A stretch of DNA of 34,274 nt from Bacteroidales bacterium (GTDB taxonomy: Bacteria; Bacteroidota; Bacteroidia; Bacteroidales; P3): NCBI GenBank assembly GCA_017960475.1, contig JAGCZH010000020.1, forward strand, positions 1 through 34,274, given 5' to 3'. This document shows positions 8,170-17,071 of this stretch, one piece after another. How positions within the stretch are numbered: position 1 is the first letter of the stretch; every line of letters begins with the position of its first letter. A program made the translations under genes and the position numbers. The notes beneath the pieces were generated by a model. It worked only from the letters and a program-made list of their open reading frames with translations, was not told the origin of the DNA and searched no databases.

Positions 8170-8223
8170 TAAAGGGTTTGAAAGGTTAGAAAGGTTAAAA
8201 GGGTTATAAAGGTTTTAAGGGGT
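8170..8223. repeat. 9-base-period repeat array upstream of the histidine kinase
   Basis: Six imperfect units of the form NNAAAGGTT/AAAGGGTTN run head to tail directly upstream of the GTG start of the kinase. The same unit recurs at 8402-8447 and 24941-24987. Confidence 0.75.
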
Positions 8224-8245
8224 TTAGTGATGGTGGAAAGATTCT

Positions 8246-8293
8246 GAAGTAAAAGTGGGAGTTAAAATGGAAGTAAAAGTGGGAGTAAAAGTG
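8246..8293. repeat. Four 12-base tandem repeats
   Basis: GAAGTAAAAGTG, GGAGTTAAAATG, GAAGTAAAAGTG and GGAGTAAAAGTG follow without gaps. A near-inverted partner at 8331-8348 matches the reverse complement of 8257-8274 at 16 of 18 positions. The segment could therefore fold into a long stem around the GC-rich TGCGCGCA centre. Confidence 0.75.
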
Positions 8294-8401
8294 GACAAAT
8301 GAATATGTATTGTCCTGCGCGCAGCGCATAACTTCCTTTTTTACTCCCATCGAAGATTAACTTCCTTTTATTGCTTCCCATTGCTTTACGTTATTATTAT
8401 T

Positions 8402-8447
8402 ATTAAAAGGTTTAAAAGGTTTGAAGGGTTTGAAGGGTTTGAAATGG
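8402..8447. repeat. 9-base-period repeat array downstream of the permease gene
   Basis: ATTAAAAGG, TTTAAAAGG, TTTGAAGGG (twice) and TTTGAAATG follow in register, directly after a short ATT run. With the arrays at 8170 and 8246 it fills most of the 307-base gap between the permease and the kinase, which holds no gene I can support. Confidence 0.75.
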
Positions 8448-8465
8448 TACATGCCTTGTGGCTTG

Positions 8466-9686
8466 TTACTCCACTCTTACTGTTTTGGCGGGTAGTATGT
8501 GGGCGATATAGGATGAGGGCAGAAGAAGAGCCAAACAGCAGATGACGACGGTTCCTGCATCGATGGCTAGAAAATACCATAGGTTGATGTCGATGGGGAC
8601 GAAACTCATGGAATAGCTTTCGGTGTCGAGTCTTACAATGTGAAAAGAGGACTGAAGCAGACATAGAATCAGAGCAATGATGTTGCCTACAGCGAGACCT
8701 TTGCCAATAATGTATACCGACTTGATAAGAAAAATGCGTCGTATGGAACGGTTGGTGCTGCCGAGGGTTTTGAGAATACCGATCATTGATGTTTTCTCGA
8801 AAATCATTATCAGAAGAGCCGACACCACAGAGGCGGCGCATACTACGGCCATAATGGAGAGGATGAGGAAAATGTTGGCGTTGAGCAAATCGAGCCATGC
8901 AAACATAGATGGCTGTTCTTCACGGATGGAGGTCACCATCTTGTCAGGGTCGGTAGCCGACATCACTTGTCGGGTGATAGGGTAGAGGTCGTTGAAATTG
9001 TTTATGGCAAGCTCGTATCCAGCCACCATGTTGCTGTCCCATCCATTCAGTTTCTGTATCTGACGTAAATCGCCAATGATGTAGTGGTCGTCAAACTCGT
9101 TGAGGTCTGTGTTGTAGATGCCGGCCACCTTGAAGGCGCGGGCGCGATAGGTCTGTCCGGTCCAAAAATAGGCTCTCACTTTCTGTCCGGTGTCCAACTG
9201 CATGCGTGAGGCTATCTTTTGCGATATGACGATTTCGTTGCTCGCCGCCGAGTCGCAAATGTTCGCTATGCGACCTTTCACCATACAACGGGCAAAGAAA
9301 GAAGAGTCGAAGTCTCGGTCGACTCCTTTGAAGATAATGCCCAGAATCTGATCATCGGTTTTCATCATGCCACCCTTGTAGGCATAGGGCTGTATATGCG
9401 ATACCCCCTCAATGACGTTCACTCTCCGCAACTCATTGTCGGTCATGTTGACAGGTATCTCGTCATAGTCGTTGACCCAACCATAGCTTCTGATGTTGAT
9501 ATGCGAGCCGAAGCCAACGACTTTAGCGGTGATCTCGTTCTGGAAACCACGGAGAATGCACACTGCCATAATCATTACCAGAACACCAAGGGCGATGGTA
9601 TAGACAGCTATGCGCACCAAAGGACGAGAGAAACTGCCTTTGTCGCGAGACAAAAAACGGCTTGCTATAAGACGCTCAAATGACAA
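8466..9686 (-). CDS. FtsX/LolC-E family ABC transporter permease
   Basis: The 406-residue inner-membrane protein has the layout of LolC/LolE lipoprotein-release permeases. It has one membrane segment near residues 27-48, a periplasmic MacB-like domain of about 220 residues, then three membrane segments in the last 140 residues. The start MSFERLIASRFLSR, SRPLVRIAVYTIALGVLVMIMAV and the SMIGILKTLGSTNRSIRRIFL cytoplasmic loop are characteristic. In the family it extracts lipoproteins from the inner membrane with the ATPase LolD, which is not in this window. The start codon is TTG at 9684-9686; an in-frame TGA lies three codons upstream. It begins only 14 bases after the terminator of tpiA, so how it is transcribed is unclear. 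Confidence 0.88.
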   Translation of the reverse strand: MSFERLIASRFLSRDKGSFSRPLVRIAVYTIALGVLVMIMAVCILRGFQNEITAKVVGFGSHINIRSYGWVNDYDEIPVNMTDNELRRVNVIEGVSHIQPYAYKGGMMKTDDQILGIIFKGVDRDFDSSFFARCMVKGRIANICDSAASNEIVISQKIASRMQLDTGQKVRAYFWTGQTYRARAFKVAGIYNTDLNEFDDHYIIGDLRQIQKLNGWDSNMVAGYELAINNFNDLYPITRQVMSATDPDKMVTSIREEQPSMFAWLDLLNANIFLILSIMAVVCAASVVSALLIMIFEKTSMIGILKTLGSTNRSIRRIFLIKSVYIIGKGLAVGNIIALILCLLQSSFHIVRLDTESYSMSFVPIDINLWYFLAIDAGTVVICCLALLLPSSYIAHILPAKTVRVE

Positions 9687-9699
9687 ACGGAGTCAGGAA

Positions 9700-9739
9700 T
9701 AAAAAGGTAGAGACCTGTCACATAGACACGCCTCTACCT
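9700..9739 (-). terminator. Rho-independent terminator of tpiA
   Basis: On the minus strand AGGTAGAG pairs with CTCTACCT (9732-9739 with 9705-9712). An inner TGTC/GACA stem and a run of five T at 9704-9700 complete it. It lies 10 bases after the tpiA stop. Confidence 0.85.
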
Positions 9740-9749
9740 AATGGGAGTA

Positions 9750-10511
9750 TTAGAATGACATCGCGATATTGATGAAGTCGTCGGCTTGGAGTGAGGCGCC
9801 ACCAATGAGACCGCCATCGACGTCGGGATTGGCGAAGAGCTCGCGAGCGTTGGAAGGCTTGCAGCTGCCGCCATAGAGAATGCTGGTGTTGTCGGCCACC
9901 TCTTTGCCGTATTTCTCGGCAATAAGGTTGCGGATGAAAGCATGGATCTCCTGAGCCTGCTCAGGTGTGGCGGTTTTGCCGGTGCCAATAGCCCAGACAG
10001 GTTCGTAGGCGATGATGATTTGGCCGAATTTCTCAGCGTCGAGATGGAAAAGGCCATCTTTGATTTGACGGCTTACAACCTCAAACTGTTTGCCAGCCTC
10101 GCGTTCTTCGAGCACTTCGCCGCAGCAGACTATAGGACGTATTTCGTTTTCGAGAAGACGGTCGACTTTGCGAGCCACAATGGCGTCGGTCTCGCCATAA
10201 TAGGCGCGGCGCTCTGAGTGTCCCACAATACAATACTCTATTTCCATTGAGCTGAGCATAGAGGCGCTGACTTCACCTGTATATGCGCCTTTTTCGTTGT
10301 CGTTGACATTCTGGGCGCCGATGGCGAAATAGGAGTCGTTGCTGTAGTCTTGACACATTTCGAGATAGGGGAAGGGAGGGCAGAGAATCATCAGAGTGTT
10401 CTCACCCAACTCATTCTCTTCGAGTTTGGTCATGATATCATTGACGAGATCGTCGGCTTCTTCGAAGCTCTTGTTCATTTTCCAGTTTCCTGCAACAATG
10501 TTTTTTCTCAT
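9750..10511 (-). CDS. tpiA: Triosephosphate isomerase
   Basis: This glycolytic enzyme interconverts dihydroxyacetone phosphate and glyceraldehyde 3-phosphate in the cytoplasm. The 253-residue length is normal. Catalytic residues are visible: K11 in GNWKMN, H98 in IVGHSERR and E170 in [12 protein letters not shown]. The phosphate-binding YGGSCKP and GGLIGGASL loops are intact. The ATG start gives [13 protein letters not shown], as expected. A strong terminator follows at once, so the gene is separated from the permease downstream; the L,D-transpeptidase gene lies 124 bases upstream on the same strand. Confidence 0.98.
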   Translation of the reverse strand: MRKNIVAGNWKMNKSFEEADDLVNDIMTKLEENELGENTLMILCPPFPYLEMCQDYSNDSYFAIGAQNVNDNEKGAYTGEVSASMLSSMEIEYCIVGHSERRAYYGETDAIVARKVDRLLENEIRPIVCCGEVLEEREAGKQFEVVSRQIKDGLFHLDAEKFGQIIIAYEPVWAIGTGKTATPEQAQEIHAFIRNLIAEKYGKEVADNTSILYGGSCKPSNARELFANPDVDGGLIGGASLQADDFINIAMSF

Positions 10512-10635
10512 GATTAGGAGTTGTTTTTTAAGTTATACTATGAATTTTGGTTTTCGAAATAAGGAGATGGTCAGATGGTTTTGTTAGGTTTGTATGTTGG
10601 ATGATTGTTTCATTTTCCACAGGGCTCGGGCCTAT

Positions 10636-11226
10636 CTATTCGTCTTTTTCAATAAATACTTTCATGCCTATGAAGGCATAGTTTTTTTTAAGATGTACTA
10701 TGTCGTCGTCGCGAAGACGTATGCACCCTTCGCTGCCACGACCCGGTACGCTATAGTGGTTGCCTGTGCTGCCGTGAATGCCAATGCCGCTGCCTACATA
10801 GTCGCCTTTCAGGCGCATAAACCAATGACCATAGGCAGGCATAGGACCTCTGCCGTCGCCAAAATCATGGTGCCAGTGAGAGGCGTCGGAGATCTGGCAG
10901 ATGGTGAAAGGGCGTCCCGGCTTTGATTCGGGAGTGCGACAATCGCCTTTGCGTTTCTTGTCTCCGCTGTTGGCACCTAAACACACAGGATAGGCGGCGA
11001 TAAGGACGTCGCCGGATAAGCGCTTCTCAATCACGAAAAGAGTCCGTTTGGGCTTGGAAATGTTGATGTATAGATTCCTTTTCTCTATCACAGTGCCATA
11101 TACCGTGCGGTCGAAGACGGTGGTTTGATTGGGGGACATCCATATACCATTAACGGGAATCTCCTGTGCGAAAGAGGATAGCGCTATGGTCAGCAGAAGG
11201 AGTAATATGTATGGCTTTGACGACAA
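10636..11226 (-). CDS. L,D-transpeptidase (YkuD family), secreted
   Basis: The 196-residue protein has a signal peptide (MSSKPYILLLLLTIALSSFAQ, cleavage near residue 20) followed by a YkuD catalytic domain. The active-site signature is HGSTGN (H150) and SEGCIRLRDDD, with catalytic C167 and R169. Such enzymes form 3-3 crosslinks in peptidoglycan or attach proteins to it in the periplasm. The only in-frame start near the signal peptide is TTG at 11224-11226; an in-frame TGA lies 42 bases upstream with no ATG between. It lies between tpiA and the DUF5106 gene on the same strand. Confidence 0.92.
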   Translation of the reverse strand: MSSKPYILLLLLTIALSSFAQEIPVNGIWMSPNQTTVFDRTVYGTVIEKRNLYINISKPKRTLFVIEKRLSGDVLIAAYPVCLGANSGDKKRKGDCRTPESKPGRPFTICQISDASHWHHDFGDGRGPMPAYGHWFMRLKGDYVGSGIGIHGSTGNHYSVPGRGSEGCIRLRDDDIVHLKKNYAFIGMKVFIEKDE

Positions 11227-11286
11227 TATCGGGAATGGGTTGAAATAGTGTTTGTCTTGGTGTTTTCAGGGAGTGTCAAAAGAAGC

Positions 11287-12795
11287 TTATTGTTTGAGGC
11301 GTCGAATGCCCTCGATTTGCCATTTTGAAGGCTGACGGTTGGCCTGTTCGGGATGGCGTTGCTCATACTGCTCTATAAAAGGCAGCACAGAGTTGGTGGG
11401 CAAAGTCTTGTTCATGATAATCTGACGGTCGGCATTAAGGAGTATCATGGTTGGAGCGCCGTGAACATTGTAAGCCTCTTGGTAGTCGATATTGACGTTT
11501 GGTCCGCCAACATTGATAAAAGGCAGTTTGTGTTTTTCCACATAGTTGATCCATTTGCGGGTGTCACTCTCGTATCCAACGGCATAGACCTCGAAAATTT
11601 TATTGCCCGCAGCGTTAAGAGAGTCGTAAAGGTGAATAAGCTCGGCGGTCTGTTTTTTGCAGTGGTTGCAGTCGGGGTCCCAGAACCAGAGCATGACATA
11701 TTTCTGTGGCAGGGCATGGGACGAAATCCAGTCTTCCGGGTTAGGCGACTGGTTGGTGTCGGCCATGAGCAGCTCCTGACCCATGGCGCCGATAAGCGAC
11801 TGGCTAAGGAACTGAACGGTTTGGCTTTTGCTGTATAAGTCGGCTTTCGTGGCCCATGGGCAGCGGCCGGCGAGATAGTAATCCTTGCAAAGATCAACAA
11901 AAACTTGATCCCAGCCGATGTTTTTGGTGCTGCGCTCATAGCGAGGAGTTATAAAGTCGAGGAAATAGCGAAGCATGGTGCTGTCTTTAGCCACACGGTT
12001 GAGAACCATGTTGGCATATTTGGTTATAGTGTCGCTTTCTTGATAATAGAGTACTCTGAAGAAATAATAGTTCATTTTGTCGAAGAGCTGCGGAGTGTAT
12101 ATCAGCGAATGGTCGCGGAGGTCGACATTGTCCCAGTAGTGTGTGCGGAAGTACCACGCCTGCCAATTGGCGAGGTTGGTGTCGCTGCTTCCTGCCGGGA
12201 TTTCCGTCGGCACATCGACACGAGAGGACATTTTGACAAGTCTGGTGAAAAGTCTGCCGTTGTTTTTGCTTAGGTAGTCGTTCTCGAATTGCTTCATTGT
12301 TTCCGACAGCTCCCTCATCTCTTTATCGGCTTGTTCTTTGGTGGATGGATTCTTGCGCTTTTCGGTGATTCCTCTACTTGTCTCGTTGGCCCAGTCGAGT
12401 TTCGCCATATATTCATACATCAGGGTGTTGGCTTTGGAGCCTTTGACAACCATGCCGGCGTTGGAATGCTTCTCGTCGAAAGATATGGAGAAGGTGCGGC
12501 TGTCATCGACCATGAAGTCGAAGATTTTCTTTTTGCCGGAATCGAGCAGAGTGTATACGCCGTTATTCAGTTTCTGTTTGCCTTTGAAAGCCAACGCGCC
12601 GTTTTTCGACAGAGCAGAGTCGACGACAATGAACTGGTCGCGGAAATGCTGTCCAATGTAGTATTTGGCGTCAGTGAGAGAAGTCGAGCTAAAGCTGATA
12701 TTGTATGCTGTCTGCGAATGGAGAGTGGAGAGTCCGGCAAAAAAGAGGCAGCAAAGCAATGCTATTGTTTTTTTTGAAAAGAATATGTTTTTCAA
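11287..12795 (-). CDS. DUF5106-type protein with C-terminal thioredoxin domain
   Basis: The 502-residue secreted protein starts with a signal peptide (residues 1 to about 28, ending LSTLHSQ). Its N-terminal beta-rich part and helical middle resemble the DUF4369/DUF5106 organisation of Bacteroidota. It ends in a TlpA-like thioredoxin domain with LWFWDPDCNHC (C376-N-H-C379) and a cis-proline loop HGAPT. It probably acts as a periplasmic thiol-disulfide oxidoreductase. The start is TTG: an in-frame TAA lies upstream and no ATG precedes the signal peptide. It lies upstream of the L,D-transpeptidase gene (60-base gap), so a link to envelope maintenance is plausible but inferred. Confidence 0.85.
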   Translation of the reverse strand: MKNIFFSKKTIALLCCLFFAGLSTLHSQTAYNISFSSTSLTDAKYYIGQHFRDQFIVVDSALSKNGALAFKGKQKLNNGVYTLLDSGKKKIFDFMVDDSRTFSISFDEKHSNAGMVVKGSKANTLMYEYMAKLDWANETSRGITEKRKNPSTKEQADKEMRELSETMKQFENDYLSKNNGRLFTRLVKMSSRVDVPTEIPAGSSDTNLANWQAWYFRTHYWDNVDLRDHSLIYTPQLFDKMNYYFFRVLYYQESDTITKYANMVLNRVAKDSTMLRYFLDFITPRYERSTKNIGWDQVFVDLCKDYYLAGRCPWATKADLYSKSQTVQFLSQSLIGAMGQELLMADTNQSPNPEDWISSHALPQKYVMLWFWDPDCNHCKKQTAELIHLYDSLNAAGNKIFEVYAVGYESDTRKWINYVEKHKLPFINVGGPNVNIDYQEAYNVHGAPTMILLNADRQIIMNKTLPTNSVLPFIEQYEQRHPEQANRQPSKWQIEGIRRLKQ

Positions 12796-12893
12796 GATAT
12801 TAAAGGTTTAAAAAATGAACTATATTTGTTTTCAATAAACTGTGTTTTCTTGACAACTATCAGGTTGTTTTGACTGACCAATGCGACAAGTCG

Positions 12894-14144
12894 CTAATCA
12901 ATCACAAGTTTCGCAATAAATATAACGGCGAACTTATCAAAAAAATTGTCTATATGGTAATAAGAGTTTTTGGGAGTCATTTGGTATGCCGTGGCTATAC
13001 CCATATCCAACAAGCCCCAGCGCAGAATGCCATCTATGCCCAGGCAGGGTTCAAAGAGGCCATCGACAGGTGCGTGTAGAAGCATTCCAGAATAGGTTTG
13101 TGACGCTTTGTCATTGCCGAGAAACATACCCCACATGGCATTGAATTGTGCGAAGGGGCGGGGTTCTGACAGAGAGGTCTTCCATAGTCCGCATCCCATA
13201 GTGTAGCGTATGCTGGCCAAAGAGAATACGTTAGACATAAAGGTGTTTGGGCGTACAGTGAGGAAGGTGTTGTAGAAATAGTATTTGCCGCCGCCAGTGC
13301 CGCCAAGGTCGAAAAGCTGTGTGATTGGCGCCGACTTGGTGACATATCCGCTTTGAGCGAACAGAGCCAGATGACCGTGATTGTCTTTGAAAGATATTTT
13401 GTTGCTATATTGGGCAAGCAGCCGTATGAAAGAGAGAGAAAAAAGTTTGTTGTTTAATATGTCGCCGTAGTCGGGATTGGTGACATTAGTCAGAAAGCCC
13501 AGTTTCCAGTGTTCGCCCCACAGGAGGTCGACGCCGACCGTGTTGTATGTTTGATAGGGTAACGCGTCGTTGTCGTATATGTGAGGGAAGAGTAGGTTTG
13601 AGGCGTTGAAGAGCAGGCGTTCGCGGTAATGAGAGTATGACAGGCGGAGTTTGCCAGGGCCAGGCAGCTCTATCTGAGACATAGCCGTGATTTTGTCGGC
13701 CTCGGAATAACGAGAGCTGAAATAAGTGCTGTTGTTGCAGGTGTTCAGCAGGTCGTAAGCCTCAAAGCTGTGAGCTCCTGCAAGCAGCAGGTCATGCATG
13801 TAGGAGACGGAAATGCCGGATATGACCAACCTGGGAAATACGAAACCAGCGTATGCGCCATATTTCCAAGCGTGGTCGCCGGTGCCATAGCCGAAATAGG
13901 CATTGGTGATGAATAGATTCTGGAAAAGAGTGCCGTAGCGGTCGTCATATTTTAAGGGAATTATCCAATCAAGGCCCGCACCCCAGCGATGGCGCTCATA
14001 ATTGTTATAGTTGTATAGCCTGTCAAGGTCGAAAGAGACACGAGAGTGTTTGAAAGAGTGGCTAAGGCTCAGTTTTTGAGCGTAAGAGTTGCCAATCAGG
14101 AAGAAAAAAACAAATAATATAAAGAGATATAAGCGTTTAGGCAT
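12894..14144 (-). CDS. Predicted outer-membrane beta-barrel protein, family not recognised
   Basis: The 416-residue protein starts with a clear signal peptide (MPKRLYLFILFVFFFLIGNSYAQ). The ATG at 14144 is preferred to one 48 bases upstream, which would lie in front of the signal peptide and against the promoter. The mature part alternates aromatic and polar residues in many short amphipathic strands (YGTLFQNLFITNAYFGYG, KLRLSYSHYRERLLF, YYFYNTFLTV), typical of an outer-membrane barrel. A Gly-rich LGGTGGGKYYF motif resembles barrel ends of DUF5686-like proteins, but I cannot confirm a family. It has its own promoter, divergent from lpdA. Confidence 0.7.
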   Translation of the reverse strand: MPKRLYLFILFVFFFLIGNSYAQKLSLSHSFKHSRVSFDLDRLYNYNNYERHRWGAGLDWIIPLKYDDRYGTLFQNLFITNAYFGYGTGDHAWKYGAYAGFVFPRLVISGISVSYMHDLLLAGAHSFEAYDLLNTCNNSTYFSSRYSEADKITAMSQIELPGPGKLRLSYSHYRERLLFNASNLLFPHIYDNDALPYQTYNTVGVDLLWGEHWKLGFLTNVTNPDYGDILNNKLFSLSFIRLLAQYSNKISFKDNHGHLALFAQSGYVTKSAPITQLFDLGGTGGGKYYFYNTFLTVRPNTFMSNVFSLASIRYTMGCGLWKTSLSEPRPFAQFNAMWGMFLGNDKASQTYSGMLLHAPVDGLFEPCLGIDGILRWGLLDMGIATAYQMTPKNSYYHIDNFFDKFAVIFIAKLVID

Positions 14145-14170
14145 GTTGTGTGAAAAAGAGTTCGAAAATA

Positions 14171-14201
14171 CAAAAATAGTGAAAAACAACATAATGACAA
14201 A
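14171..14201 (-). promoter_or_regulatory. Promoter of the barrel protein gene
   Basis: On the minus strand TTTG (14198-14201) and TATTTTTG (14171-14178) are 19 bases apart, a full match to the Bacteroidota promoter consensus. The start codon at 14144 follows about 26 bases later. Confidence 0.78.
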
Positions 14202-14207
14202 ATTTAT

Positions 14208-14238
14208 TTTGCCAATAGTATTTTTTTCATTATTTTTG
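14208..14238 (+). promoter_or_regulatory. Promoter of lpdA
   Basis: TTTG (14208-14211) and TATTTTTG (14231-14238) are separated by 19 bases. Its -33 box is only 6 bases from the -33 box of the divergent promoter. The leader to the lpdA ATG would be about 100 bases and shows no riboswitch-like structure that I recognise. Confidence 0.8.
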
Positions 14239-14346
14239 CAAGATGAGATTTTTCTGTGATAATATGCGAATGATGTGTTGTTTAGTTGATTAGATTATAC
14301 CAGAAACAAAGACTGAAACGAAAACAATAACGAAACATATATAATA

Positions 14347-15738
14347 ATGAATTACGATTTGATTGTCATAGGTAGCGGTCCTGGAGGATATGTCGCTGCT
14401 GTCAAAGCTTCGCAGCTGGGCATGAAAACAGCTGTCATAGAACGTGAGAACTTAGGCGGAATATGCCTGAACTGGGGTTGTATTCCCACCAAGGCACTTT
14501 TGAAGAGTGCCCAGGTGTACAACTATATCAACCACGCCTCGGCATACGGCGTTAACGCACAGCCTGCCGAAGCCGATCTGCCGGCCATGGTGCAACGCTC
14601 GCGCGGTGTCGCCGAGACTATGAGTAAAGGCGTTCAGTTCCTGCTCAAGAAAAACAATGTCGAGGTTATTATGGGTACTGCCAAGGTGCTTGCTGACCAT
14701 AATGTTGAGGTTACCAATGCCGAAGGAGAGAAAAGTGTTTACTCTGCTCCCCATATCGTCATCGCCACAGGTGCACGTTCGCGCAATCTGCCCAATCTGC
14801 CTCAGGACGGTCGCCATATAATCGGCTACCGCGAAGCCATGACCCTTCCCACCAAGCCACAAAGCATGGTTGTTGTGGGCAGTGGAGCCATAGGCAGCGA
14901 GTTCGCCTTCTTCTATCAGAGCATAGGCGTACAAGTGACACTTGTTGAGTTTATGCCCACCATACTACCCAACGAGGATGAGGATACCAGCGCCAATGTC
15001 GCACGTAGTTTCAAGAAGATGGGCATGAAGGTGATGATGAGTGCCAGCGTTGAGAAAGTGGATATCGATGGCGACATCTGCCATGTCCACATCAAAGACA
15101 AGAAAGGCGCCGAAGTGCTTGTAGACTGTGATGTTGTGCTCTCGGCGGTAGGAGTGATAACCAATGTCGATGGTTTTGGTCTGGAAGAGGCCGGCATAAA
15201 GGTTGAGCGTGGTAAGGTGGAGGTAGACGACTACTATCGCACCAATGTGCCAGGCTATTATGCCATAGGCGATATTGTCCACGGTCCGGCCCTGGCTCAT
15301 GTCGCCAGCGCGGAGGCATTGTGCTGTATTGAGAAGATCGCCGGTGGCGATCCCGAAAAGGTGAACTATTCCAACATACCTGGATGCACCTATACGACTC
15401 CTGAGGTGGCAAGCGTTGGCATGACCGAGAAGAAAGCCGTCGAGGCAGGCCACGAAGTGCTCGTCGGCAAATTCTTCTTCAAGGCCAGCGGCAAGGCTAC
15501 GGCAGCAGGCAACAACGACGGATTCATTAAGATGGTCATCGACAAACAGACCGACGAGATACTTGGCGCACATATGTGCGGCGACAACGTCACCGAGATG
15601 ATAGCAGGTATTGTCAGTGCCCGTCAGAACGGTCTTACCGCCAAACAGGTGGCTGCCTCTATTCATCCTCATCCCACCATGTCTGAGGCCATCATGGAGG
15701 CTATCGAGGCAGCCTATGGCAAAGCCATACACGGATAG
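14347..15738 (+). CDS. lpdA: Dihydrolipoyl dehydrogenase
   Basis: This 463-residue flavoenzyme (E3) reoxidises dihydrolipoamide with NAD+ for 2-oxoacid dehydrogenase complexes and the glycine cleavage system. The FAD motif VIGSGPGGYVAA (residues 7-18), the redox disulfide GGICLNWGCIPTK (C40 and C45), the NAD motif VVVGSGAIGSEFA and the C-terminal SIHPHPTMSEAI with the catalytic His-Glu region are all present. No E1, E2 or glycine-cleavage gene is adjacent, so it is probably a shared stand-alone E3. It is expressed from a divergent promoter region shared with the barrel gene. Confidence 0.96.
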   Translation: MNYDLIVIGSGPGGYVAAVKASQLGMKTAVIERENLGGICLNWGCIPTKALLKSAQVYNYINHASAYGVNAQPAEADLPAMVQRSRGVAETMSKGVQFLLKKNNVEVIMGTAKVLADHNVEVTNAEGEKSVYSAPHIVIATGARSRNLPNLPQDGRHIIGYREAMTLPTKPQSMVVVGSGAIGSEFAFFYQSIGVQVTLVEFMPTILPNEDEDTSANVARSFKKMGMKVMMSASVEKVDIDGDICHVHIKDKKGAEVLVDCDVVLSAVGVITNVDGFGLEEAGIKVERGKVEVDDYYRTNVPGYYAIGDIVHGPALAHVASAEALCCIEKIAGGDPEKVNYSNIPGCTYTTPEVASVGMTEKKAVEAGHEVLVGKFFFKASGKATAAGNNDGFIKMVIDKQTDEILGAHMCGDNVTEMIAGIVSARQNGLTAKQVAASIHPHPTMSEAIMEAIEAAYGKAIHG

Positions 15739-15878
15739 GTTATGAATCATGAATTTTTTAGTAATGTTTAAAGTTTAACGTGTAAAGTTTAAAGGTGTCT
15801 CTTAGCTTACAGTCAATAGCTTACATTTCAATATCGTTACGACTTATTTTTCTATCATTACTTAACACCAACGGTTAA

Positions 15879-16931
15879 ATGGATTTAGTACAATTATTTG
15901 GCAAAAGGCTCATGGTTGCCGAAGGATTGAGGCTTCCTGTTTCACGCCATTTCCATTATTCGACTTTCGCGGTGCGTGGACGCTACGAAAACCAGACTCA
16001 CCTAGGCACATATATATGTCCAGGCACACCAGGCACAGGCTTTTTTGTGCGCAACACTGAGAGCCATAGCTACAGGCGTTTTGTGACTGCCTGCCGCAAA
16101 AAGACCGAGCAGAACCTGATAACCCTGATTATGCGCCGCGAGCCTAACATTGACAAGATTTACAATCAAATCAACGATGCTTTTGCATTGGTCAAAGATG
16201 ATAAATCACAGAATATTCTCTCTGCCTACCAGAATGTGGTGGGTCTGGCTAAAGAGGAAGAGCAGTTGCAGCGCATTGTCAGAGCTATAAAAGACAAAAT
16301 GCATGACCATCCCAACAAGTCGCTTGTGAGCGTGCTGACCCATTACAAGTCGAGCATTGCCTCGTTGGAGCGCGATGTGAGGTCGGCTCAGATCAATTAT
16401 TCCAAGCTGATCAGTCCTGAACAAGCCGAAGCATGGGCAAAGGTTGTCGAAGCCTTTCACCTGTTGGTGGACAGTAGACGTGTGTGGTCGGTGTATCTCA
16501 ACGAGGAAACGCCGTCGTATACACAGGTCTTCTTCGATATGGGCATTTTCGACTATATCCAGTCGCCTGGCGACACCCCGGTGATGCGCGACTATAGAGG
16601 TATCCACTACTATCTCTATCCCGACGGCATGATTGAGGCTCATTCGAATACGGAATTCACATTCCATCCATGGAGTGAGACAAATTTCGAATTCAATGTT
16701 GTCGACATCTCCACGTTGGCAGTACGTCCTCAGTTCAACTCCCACAGCCGCAAGAAGAGCAAAAAGCATAGCCACGACGCCATAAGCAGTCTGTATGGCG
16801 CCTCTCGAGCCCAGGTGGTGGGAGAGATATACAATCCCGAACTCAACCTTCGATTCTTTGTCAACCACACCGGCCCCGCCGACGATTTTGTCAAGGCCCT
16901 CAACGACTACAGGATGGCCTTTGGCCTTTGA
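15879..16931 (+). CDS. Conserved-looking 350-residue protein, function unknown
   Basis: I do not recognise this protein. It has no signal peptide or membrane segment, so it should be cytoplasmic. The N-terminus (about 1-95) contains HFHYSTFAVRGRYE and CPGTPGTGFFVRN. A charged, helix-rich middle follows (about 95-190, with KEEEQLQRIVRAIKDKM). The C-terminal part is rich in aromatic residues (FDMGIFDYIQSPGD, YRGIHYYLYPDGMIEAHSN). A basic patch HSRKKSKKHSHD lies near residue 290. Codon use matches the neighbours and the frame is intact over 1 kb, so it is a real gene. It precedes the M23 peptidase gene by 140 bases of repeats. Confidence 0.7.
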   Translation: MDLVQLFGKRLMVAEGLRLPVSRHFHYSTFAVRGRYENQTHLGTYICPGTPGTGFFVRNTESHSYRRFVTACRKKTEQNLITLIMRREPNIDKIYNQINDAFALVKDDKSQNILSAYQNVVGLAKEEEQLQRIVRAIKDKMHDHPNKSLVSVLTHYKSSIASLERDVRSAQINYSKLISPEQAEAWAKVVEAFHLLVDSRRVWSVYLNEETPSYTQVFFDMGIFDYIQSPGDTPVMRDYRGIHYYLYPDGMIEAHSNTEFTFHPWSETNFEFNVVDISTLAVRPQFNSHSRKKSKKHSHDAISSLYGASRAQVVGEIYNPELNLRFFVNHTGPADDFVKALNDYRMAFGL

Positions 16932-16998
16932 CACGACTACGGGCGACACAATCCCAAACAACCGACAAACTTCCTACCATTCCCCTTCACCCCAAAAA

Positions 16999-17062
16999 GT
17001 TAACGTTAAGGTTGAAAAAAAAGTTAAGGTTGAAAAAAAGTTAAGGTTAACGTTAAGGTTAA
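16999..17062. repeat. GTTAAC/GTTAAGG hexamer array
   Basis: Units GTTAAC, GTTAAGG and GTTAAGGTTGAAAAAA alternate over 64 bases between the unknown gene and the M23 gene. The same units recur at 18918-18961 and 31186-31260. Confidence 0.75.
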
Positions 17063-17071
17063 AAAAAATTT

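Noticed and set aside
13400..14144. Assignment of the barrel protein to DUF5686
   Set aside because: Only weak local resemblance is visible and the protein is about half the usual length, so I kept the description general.
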